Below are positions 1 through 6,225 of a stretch of 6,225 nucleotides of DNA, piece by piece; within the stretch, counting starts at the first letter, position 1; each line of letters starts with the position of its first letter. The translations under genes were made by a program, and so were the position numbers. The notes below the pieces were generated by a model. It was given only the letters and a program-made list of their open reading frames with translations. It searched no databases and was not told where the DNA came from. Source of the DNA: Bacillota bacterium (GTDB lineage Bacteria > Bacillota_A > Clostridia > DSM-8532); contig JAFADM010000228.1 in the NCBI GenBank assembly GCA_023424865.1, forward strand, positions 1 through 6,225, written 5' to 3'.

Positions 1-137
1 TCCCATGAATCCAGCCGAACAAAGGCTTCCGGAGAGCTTCCGGTTCCAAAACCCTCATCCAGCTCTTCCATAATGGCATATTTTCTTGCAAATCCGGATA
101 ATGCCTGCATTACAATCATCCCTAACGCTTTCTCCAT
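1..137 (-). CDS. Unrecognised protein, N-terminal 45 codons only (cut by window edge)
   Basis: The frame opens with ATG at 137-135, preceded two codons upstream by an in-frame TGA (143-141), so the gene cannot start further upstream at an ATG in this frame. The visible protein begins MEKALGMIVMQALSGFARKY and continues through an acidic stretch (MEELDEGFGTG) to SSPEAFVRLDSW, where the window ends. There is no signal peptide or clear membrane span, although residues 5-16 are mildly hydrophobic. I do not recognise the family. No good Shine-Dalgarno sequence precedes the first ATG; Met7 and Met10 are alternative starts, and an AGGG lies 9 nt before Met10. It follows rsmA on the same strand after a 149-nt gap holding a hairpin and inverted repeats, so it may be a separate transcription unit. 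A tandem GCTTCCGG repeat (plus strand, about 27-45) falls inside the coding part. That it is coding is inferred from the open frame and position. Confidence 0.55.
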   Translation of the reverse strand, partial: MEKALGMIVMQALSGFARKYAIMEELDEGFGTGSSPEAFVRLDSW

Positions 138-147
138 TGTTCAGGGT

Positions 148-171
148 TGGCAGGCTCAAAATAAGCCGCCA
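148..171 (-). promoter_or_regulatory. Hairpin just upstream of the leftmost gene
   Basis: Positions 148-156 can pair with 164-171 to form an 8-bp stem (TGGC and GGCT on one side, AGCC and GCCA on the other) with a single bulged base at 152 and a 7-nt loop. In the minus-strand transcript it ends 10 nt before the ATG at 137, where the ribosome binding site would be expected. It is not followed by a T-run, so it is not an intrinsic terminator. A role in translation control is inference only. Confidence 0.35.
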
Positions 172-176
172 TGGAG

Positions 177-214
177 GCCTGTTATTACAGGCGCTCTATG
201 CTTTACCCTGTAAT
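177..214 (-). promoter_or_regulatory. Inverted-repeat cluster, possible operator or alternative RNA structures
   Basis: ATTACAGG at 184-191 is exactly complementary to CCTGTAAT at 207-214, with a 15-nt spacer. The same left arm also belongs to a second palindrome, GCCTGT (177-182) with ACAGGC (187-192), loop TATT. The two pairings share bases and so exclude each other as RNA. As DNA, the segment carries three copies of an ACAGG half-site just downstream of a possible -10 box (TATACT on the minus strand, 222-217; no good -35 box accompanies it). This fits either a repressor operator near a start site or a switchable leader; the sequence alone does not decide. Confidence 0.35.
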
Positions 215-257
215 GAAGTATACGCAGCGTAAAGGAGTTATATAACCAGTTTTTACG

Positions 258-276
258 AAAGGGCATTGAGCCCTTT
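258..276 (-). terminator. Hairpin downstream of rsmA, possible intrinsic terminator
   Basis: A 7-bp perfect stem (AAAGGGC at 258-264 with GCCCTTT at 270-276) and 5-nt loop begin 11 nt after the rsmA stop codon, where a terminator is expected. In the direction of rsmA transcription the hairpin is preceded by an A-run but the trailing T-tract is only TTT followed by CGT, which is weak. In the plus direction the T-run is longer (274-279) but overlaps the stem. It may act poorly or in both directions. Confidence 0.45.
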
Positions 277-286
277 TTTGAAATGC

Positions 287-1132
287 TCAGACGTCCTTGC
301 GTGCGATGAGCCTTGCCAGAGCGACAAACTGGGAAGGCGAAAGCTCCTCCGCCCTTGCGTTTTCAGAAATCTCCAGCTGTGCCAAAAGGCCCTTCAGGCC
401 TTCACGGCCGCCCGGAACAAAGGGATGTATTCCCAGAGAATTAACCAGGGTTTTTCGGCGCTGGCTGAATGCTGCCTTCACTGTTCTGAAGAAATTTTCC
501 CGCTCATCCTCCGGAACCAAAGGTGTGACCCGCCTTTTCAAACGCACAACGGCAGAGTCCACATCAGGCTTGGGAACAAAGCAATTTTTTGAAACAGTGA
601 ACATGAGCTTGGGATCGGCATGGTACCTTACGGCGATGGACAGGGATCCGTATTCCTTTTTCCCCGGAAGAGCGGCCATTCTCTGAGCCACTTCCTTTTG
701 CACCATAAAGACCAGGGTATCCCAGGGTACCTCCGACTCCAAAAGCTTGAAGAGAATGGGTGTTGTAATATAATAGGGCAGGTTGGAAACCACCTTAAGG
801 GGCCCATCCCATCCCTTTACCAGGGGGACAGGGTCCACCTTCATAATATCCCCGTGAACGAGTTCAAAATGGGGAAAGTGTCCCAAATTTTCCTCAAGCG
901 GGGGTATCAAATGCTTGTCAATTTCAACCGCCACCACTTTACCGGCCTGTTCAAGAAGGATAACGGTCATGGCTCCGATACCCGGCCCTACCTCCAGGAC
1001 CAGATCCCGGGAAGAAATGTCACCGGCCTCAACAATGTTTTTTATCACATTGATGTCTGTCAGAAAATTTTGCCCTAAGGATTTTGTCAGCTTAAGACCG
1101 TGCTTTTTAAGAATTTCATTTGTGTTAATCAT
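287..1132 (-). CDS. rsmA: 16S rRNA (adenine1518-N6/adenine1519-N6)-dimethyltransferase RsmA/KsgA
   Basis: This enzyme uses S-adenosylmethionine to dimethylate two adjacent adenines in the 3' terminal helix (h45) of 16S rRNA during late assembly of the small ribosomal subunit; it acts in the cytoplasm. The 281-residue protein is a normal length for the family. Visible motifs in order are SLGQNF (18-23), the SAM-binding loop LEVGPGIGAMT (46-56), the acidic VAVEID (67-72), HGDIMKVD (93-100), the catalytic motif IV NLPYYIT (117-123), FVPKPDVDS (185-193) and the C-terminal FSQRRKTL (222-229). It looks intact. The ATG at 1132 is chosen because it gives the usual short N-terminus before the SLGQNF motif; the ribosome site is weak (GGGAAGA about 10 nt upstream). 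It starts 35 nt after the YabE-like gene on the same strand with no terminator between, so cotranscription is likely. The rnmV gene that precedes ksgA in Bacillus is missing. Confidence 0.97.
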   Translation of the reverse strand: MINTNEILKKHGLKLTKSLGQNFLTDINVIKNIVEAGDISSRDLVLEVGPGIGAMTVILLEQAGKVVAVEIDKHLIPPLEENLGHFPHFELVHGDIMKVDPVPLVKGWDGPLKVVSNLPYYITTPILFKLLESEVPWDTLVFMVQKEVAQRMAALPGKKEYGSLSIAVRYHADPKLMFTVSKNCFVPKPDVDSAVVRLKRRVTPLVPEDERENFFRTVKAAFSQRRKTLVNSLGIHPFVPGGREGLKGLLAQLEISENARAEELSPSQFVALARLIARKDV

Positions 1133-1167
1133 GCTATGCCATCTTCCCGGCTAATCCCGTAATTAAT

Positions 1168-2271
1168 TTATTTCCATGGGTTGTCGTTTAATTTCCAACG
1201 GGTATCGTTTTGCTCGTTGAGAATGTAAATCACCACATTGCGCCTGCCCCAGTTTTTCGCCTGCTCCGTTGTATCAAAATACAAATCGATGAGGTTACCT
1301 TTTATGGCGCTGCCTGTATCTGCTGCAATGGCAAAGCCGTAATCGGGCTGAGATCCGGGCACTTCAACATAAACCTTGGTTCCCAGCGGAATAACCGATG
1401 GATCCACGGCAATAACGCCTTCACGTACCTTAAGGCCCGTGTAGGTAATACCAAAACCCCAATCACCGGGATTTTTTCCTGTATCGGCAAAGGATGCCGT
1501 GTAGGCTGTTGCTTTAAATTTTAGAACTTTGGAATAACGCACTAACTCACCGCGTGAGTTTTTAAAATTTTGAACTGTTCCGTATTCAACAAGCTTGTTG
1601 ACCGGTTCCTTGACGAGCTTTTCCTCCACATAATCACGCGCTACGGTCTTTCCGTCTTCATAGGTGATTTTGTAGTATTTCTCCAATATTCCGTTTTCGC
1701 CTTCATTTATCGTTTTTTTCTCGCCGCTGTTCATGGTTTTGCTGGGCTGTTCCACAACAGTATAGGGAACACTTTCCTGTTCAGCGAGAAGTTCTTCTTT
1801 TACTCTGACGATGCGAACGGTCATGCCTGAAGTGACTGCGTCCTCAGCTTTGACGCCTTCGAAGCGATCCAATTCGCCCATTGTAATTCCGTTGTCTTTC
1901 ACAACCTCAGAAACGGTGTCTCTGTAGGACATGATATCCTGTGTCTGTCCGTCGATGACTAATTTAAGGGGAACGGCCCTCTTAATCATCAGAACATTGG
2001 TACCGTCAGTGTTGAGCTCATCCTCCATGGAAGCGCTGATGTAATCATCCTCGCTTACGGAGATCCCCAGTTGACCAAGAGCCTGACCTATACTGGCTCC
2101 CATGGTCACTACCTGAATTGGCTTGCCATTATCATATACCTTGATGTCCCGACTTAAGTTGAAAAATAAAACAATACCTGCAGTTATCGCTATGATCGAT
2201 AAGATTAACAGCAAAGCCAATTGCTTAAGGGGAAGGGCTCGTTTGACATAACTGACATAGAATTCGTTCAT
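1168..2271 (-). CDS. YabE-like membrane-anchored DUF348-G5-3D domain protein, probable cell-wall lytic enzyme
   Basis: The 367-residue protein has a short basic N-terminus, one hydrophobic segment (about 17-37) acting as an uncleaved anchor or signal peptide, two DUF348 repeats (about 43-84 and 100-143), a G5 domain (about 155-232) and a C-terminal 3D domain (about 252-352). The 3D domain shows KATAYTAS (252-260), GVIAVDPSVIPLGTKVYVEV (285-304) and FAIAADTG to IDLYF (313-332); the aspartates naming the domain are most likely D290, D318 and D329. This order matches Bacillus YabE and related stationary-phase survival or Rpf-like proteins. The family is linked to peptidoglycan cleavage, the G5 and DUF348 parts probably binding wall polymers; activity here is inferred. 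It would act outside the membrane. The ATG at 2271 has a strong AGGAGAGGA site about 7 nt upstream. It has its own promoter and a long leader, and lies 35 nt before rsmA. Confidence 0.92.
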   Translation of the reverse strand: MNEFYVSYVKRALPLKQLALLLILSIIAITAGIVLFFNLSRDIKVYDNGKPIQVVTMGASIGQALGQLGISVSEDDYISASMEDELNTDGTNVLMIKRAVPLKLVIDGQTQDIMSYRDTVSEVVKDNGITMGELDRFEGVKAEDAVTSGMTVRIVRVKEELLAEQESVPYTVVEQPSKTMNSGEKKTINEGENGILEKYYKITYEDGKTVARDYVEEKLVKEPVNKLVEYGTVQNFKNSRGELVRYSKVLKFKATAYTASFADTGKNPGDWGFGITYTGLKVREGVIAVDPSVIPLGTKVYVEVPGSQPDYGFAIAADTGSAIKGNLIDLYFDTTEQAKNWGRRNVVIYILNEQNDTRWKLNDNPWK

Positions 2272-2553
2272 TCAAACTTCCTCTCCTCATTTTAGGATTA
2301 AATCATACTTTTTCCGCCGTTTATTCCTCTGCGACCAAAATCAGCAACAGGCTTCTCCCCTAATTTGGGACAATTGCCTTATAGGGACGGAAGCAAAGCT
2401 TAAAGTAATCCTCACTATTCAATTGCAGCAACTTTTCTGTGCGTTATTTCTTTCGTATCTTTATTCCGGTACCTTGTCCGGTGGCGCTATACTGACTAAA
2501 GTCCGGTTTTGTATCGGTTGTCCGGGGCTTCCCCCTATTGGGGGCTGCAAGGC
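2272..2553 (-). promoter_or_regulatory. Long, potentially structured 5' leader of the YabE-like gene
   Basis: About 280 nt separate the predicted transcription start (near 2553) from the ATG at 2271, with no convincing gene in either strand. The transcript can form a perfect CCCCC-AATA-GGGGG hairpin (2544-2531) inside an enclosing CCTTG/CAAGG pairing (2552-2548 with 2476-2472), followed by four CCGGA repeats (2525-2521, 2506-2502, 2481-2477, 2469-2465). A second element pairs AGGC with GCCT (2379-2376, 2352-2349) around TCCC/GGGA (2370-2367, 2359-2356). No U-tract terminator is seen, so any control would more likely be on translation or stability. The c-di-AMP (ydaO) riboswitch often precedes wall-hydrolase genes of this kind in Gram-positives, but its conserved core was not found here. 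Confidence 0.45.
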
Positions 2554-2559
2554 TTTTCT

Positions 2560-2589
2560 ATTCTATATCAGGTTTGATTTTTTTGTCAA
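2560..2589 (-). promoter_or_regulatory. Sigma-A-type promoter for the YabE-like gene
   Basis: On the minus strand a perfect -35 box TTGACA (2589-2584) is followed by TAGAAT (2565-2560, one mismatch to consensus) at 18-nt spacing, or TATAGA (2567-2562) at 16-nt spacing. Initiation would fall near 2553. The TGA stop of the upstream coiled-coil gene (2588-2586) lies inside the -35 box. No intrinsic terminator lies between the two genes, so readthrough from the metG operon may add to expression. Confidence 0.75.
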
Positions 2590-3320
2590 GGCTTGATCTC
2601 CGGAACCGTTGAAACCACTAGTATTGCCCAGTATTTTTCAGTGGAGTTCCACAAAAATACCATATCCAGAACGTTAATTCCGTCTGTGAGACTAAACCCG
2701 GGCAGCTCGGGCTTTTCCTCTTTGAGCAGAATATCGGCTTTGAGTTGTATGTGAATTTGATAAATATCCTCCCTGTCGTTGATAAATTCGTACACCTTGA
2801 GATTCTCTTCGGTTTCTTCCACAACAGTGAGGCTTTTGAACACAGAAATGAACATTATGTATGCCTCTTTTGACATATTACTGCCAAAAACAGTGGCATT
2901 TTCAGCCATTTTCAGATAGGAGCCCTCATAATTTGCCTCACTGATATCGGCAAACCAGCCCCTCACTGTTTCCACAAGAGCAGGAGCCGTAAACTCCTTA
3001 TACAAGGTCACGGCCTCTTTCTGAGCAGCAAGCTCCGCTTCTCTGCTTTTTCCGATTTGCTCGGAGAGAGTCAGCTGCTGTTCCAGAATGGAAATCTGCT
3101 CCTTTTGGCTGTTATTTTTGCCTTCAAGAGACTGAATGGTCCGCTCATGCTCGGAAATGGTGGACTGAAGCGTCCGGTTTTGCCCTCTCAGCCAGTCCTG
3201 CTCAATTTTATCCGACTCCCTTTCCTTCTGGAGATTTTCCTTATCCCACAGAAGATAATTCAGCATCAGAAAAACAAACAAAACAAGAAACGAGATCATA
3301 ACAATGATAAACTTTTTCAT
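2586..3320 (-). CDS. Membrane-anchored coiled-coil protein of unknown function
   Basis: I do not recognise this 244-residue protein. It starts MKKF, has one strongly hydrophobic segment (about 4-24) typical of an N-terminal membrane anchor, then a charged heptad-like region rich in E, K and Q (about 26-108) predicted as coiled coil, then a compact domain (about 109-244) with alternating helix and strand patterns ending in FLWNSTEKYWAILVVS (222-237). That last domain resembles small NTF2-like or similar sensor folds in pattern only; this is a guess. It has no cysteine. The expected topology is a short inner tail with the coiled coil and C-domain outside. The ATG at 3320 is preferred because it places the anchor at the N-terminus and has AAGGGAG 11 nt upstream; a GTG at 3350 overlapping the tatD stop as GTGA would add ten residues but lacks a ribosome site. 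It sits between tatD and the 3D protein, suggesting an envelope role. Confidence 0.85.
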   Translation of the reverse strand: MKKFIIVMISFLVLFVFLMLNYLLWDKENLQKERESDKIEQDWLRGQNRTLQSTISEHERTIQSLEGKNNSQKEQISILEQQLTLSEQIGKSREAELAAQKEAVTLYKEFTAPALVETVRGWFADISEANYEGSYLKMAENATVFGSNMSKEAYIMFISVFKSLTVVEETEENLKVYEFINDREDIYQIHIQLKADILLKEEKPELPGFSLTDGINVLDMVFLWNSTEKYWAILVVSTVPEIKP

Positions 3321-3346
3321 GGAGGTATCCACTCCCTTCAGCGTTA

Positions 3347-4117
3347 TCACTTACCGGACAATTTGAACAGTGCCACGGCATTCTCCGTAGTCATTCTTTC
3401 GGCCTCATTGACAGTTACACCCTTGATGGCAGCTATTTTTTCAAGGGTAGGTCCCATAAGTCCCGACCAGTTCCGCTTGCCCCTGTGGGGAACCGGCGCC
3501 ATGTAGGGACAGTCTGTTTCCAGCAAAAGCCTGTCGAAGGGCGCGTAAGCTGCCACTTCGACAGGTTTCACTGCATTTTTAAAGGTTAAAGAGCCGCCGA
3601 TTCCCAAATAAAAGCCCAGTTCCAACACCTCTCTGGCCATTTCGACACTGCCTGAAAAGCAGTGAAAAACGCCCCCTGCCTCATAAGCCTTTTCGGAACG
3701 GACCAAATCCAGTATATCCTTGTGAGACTCCCTGTCATGCAGGATTAAAGGAAGCCCCAGCTTCCTGGCCAGAGCGATTTGCCTGGCCAGGCATTCCTTC
3801 TGTACTTCCCGGGGCGAAAAATCGTAATGGTAATCCAATCCGACCTCCCCGACAGCCACAACCTTTTTATCACGGGCCATTTCCTCAAGCACCGAAACAG
3901 AATGGTCATCCATGGAGGAAGCCTCATGAGGATGGATGCCCACACCGGCATAGACAAAAGGCCATTTGTGGGCAAGCTTTAGGGATGCTTTGGAGCTTTC
4001 CACGCTGCACCCGGGATTAACTATATGGGTAACACCGCTTTCAAAAGCCTTTGCAAGTATTTCGTCCCTGTCCCCGTTAAATTGCTCATCATCATAGTGG
4101 GCATGTGAATCGATCAA
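3347..4117 (-). CDS. tatD: TatD family metal-dependent hydrolase (probable DNase)
   Basis: TatD enzymes are TIM-barrel amidohydrolase-fold proteins that use divalent metals to hydrolyse DNA, with roles proposed in DNA repair and turnover; the exact substrate here is unknown. The 256-residue protein is the normal family length and appears complete. Metal-site motifs are all present: DSHAH (3-7, His5 and His7), GIHPHE (60-65), GEVGLDYH (90-97, Glu91), LILHDRES (124-131, His127), FHCFSGS (151-157, His152) and LLETDCPY (198-205, Asp202), with the C-terminal TTENAVALF (243-251) also typical. The start is TTG at 4117-4115, supported by a GGAGG six nucleotides upstream and by the usual position of the first histidines close to the N-terminus; no ATG or GTG fits. 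It begins 18 nt after metG and its TGA is 26 nt before the chosen start of the coiled-coil gene. In Bacillus this position is yabD. Confidence 0.96.
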   Translation of the reverse strand: MIDSHAHYDDEQFNGDRDEILAKAFESGVTHIVNPGCSVESSKASLKLAHKWPFVYAGVGIHPHEASSMDDHSVSVLEEMARDKKVVAVGEVGLDYHYDFSPREVQKECLARQIALARKLGLPLILHDRESHKDILDLVRSEKAYEAGGVFHCFSGSVEMAREVLELGFYLGIGGSLTFKNAVKPVEVAAYAPFDRLLLETDCPYMAPVPHRGKRNWSGLMGPTLEKIAAIKGVTVNEAERMTTENAVALFKLSGK

Positions 4118-4123
4118 AACAAA

Positions 4124-4128
4124 CCTCC
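4124..4128 (-). promoter_or_regulatory. Ribosome binding site that fixes the TTG start of tatD
   Basis: GGAGG on the minus strand (4128-4124) lies six nucleotides before the TTG at 4117. It falls in the 18-nt gap after the metG stop codon and is the main reason to accept a TTG start for tatD. Confidence 0.85.
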
Positions 4129-4135
4129 GCGTATC

Positions 4136-6202
<2,067 letters not shown>

Positions 6203-6225
6203 TTATTTTCATATCGGCCGGAAAA

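Noticed and set aside
266..1154. Several open frames on the plus strand opposite rsmA
   Set aside because: They overlap each other and the intact rsmA gene, have no family signature and no initiation signals.
2341..2418. Small 24-codon open frame in the leader of the YabE-like gene (GTG start, ends ..GEACC)
   Set aside because: No ribosome binding site and no peptide pattern suggesting a leader peptide; length is expected by chance.
2531..2584. Plus-strand terminator formed by the CCCCC/GGGGG hairpin or the T-run at 2578-2584
   Set aside because: The hairpin is not directly followed by T residues, the T-run is preceded only by a 4-bp stem, and there is no plus-strand gene to terminate.
2272..2585. 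c-di-AMP (ydaO/yuaA), c-di-GMP-I, SAM, TPP, FMN or T-box riboswitch before the YabE-like gene
   Set aside because: I looked for the conserved core strings of each by eye. Only fragments occur (for example ACGCACAG, seen in c-di-GMP-I, or GGGGGAA, seen in ydaO), without the rest of the core in the right order.
3348..3350. GTG start of the coiled-coil protein overlapping the tatD stop
   Set aside because: It lacks a ribosome site and would put ten polar residues before an otherwise typical MKKF membrane anchor; kept only as an alternative.

Overview
The window reads as a piece of the conserved core chromosome of a low-to-mid GC Gram-positive bacterium, most likely a member of the Clostridia. 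This rests on gene order (metG, tatD, a G5/3D-domain cell-wall protein, rsmA/ksgA, which recalls the Bacillus metS-yabD-yabE-rnmV-ksgA block), GGAGG-type ribosome binding sites, a TTG start codon and sigma-A-like promoter sequences. Species cannot be assigned from the sequence. No mobile element, CRISPR array, tRNA or rRNA was seen, and nothing suggests recent transfer.

All recognised genes lie on the minus strand, so transcription runs from right to left. Region 1 (6225 to 2586): metG (methionyl-tRNA synthetase with zinc knuckle and C-terminal tRNA-binding domain), then after 18 nt tatD (metal-dependent DNase/hydrolase), then after 26 nt a membrane-anchored coiled-coil protein of unknown function. 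The tight spacing suggests one operon. Region 2 (2585 to 2272): a 314-nt gap with a strong sigma-A-like promoter, whose -35 box contains the stop codon of the coiled-coil gene, and a long potentially structured 5' leader that matches no riboswitch class I could recognise. Region 3 (2271 to 287): a YabE-like membrane-anchored DUF348-G5-3D protein, probably a peptidoglycan-cleaving enzyme, followed after 35 nt by rsmA (16S rRNA A1518/A1519 dimethyltransferase). The rnmV (ribonuclease M5) gene that separates these two in Bacillus is absent here. Region 4 (286 to 1): a hairpin just after rsmA, then about 120 nt rich in inverted repeats, then the first 45 codons of an unrecognised gene cut by the window edge.

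Functionally the cluster joins translation (metG, rsmA) with nucleic-acid repair or turnover (tatD) and cell-wall remodelling (the 3D protein). The features most worth a second look are the long leader of the 3D protein, the added coiled-coil gene, the loss of rnmV from its usual place, and the inverted-repeat-rich leader of the leftmost gene. I found no clearly novel system; most of the window is housekeeping.
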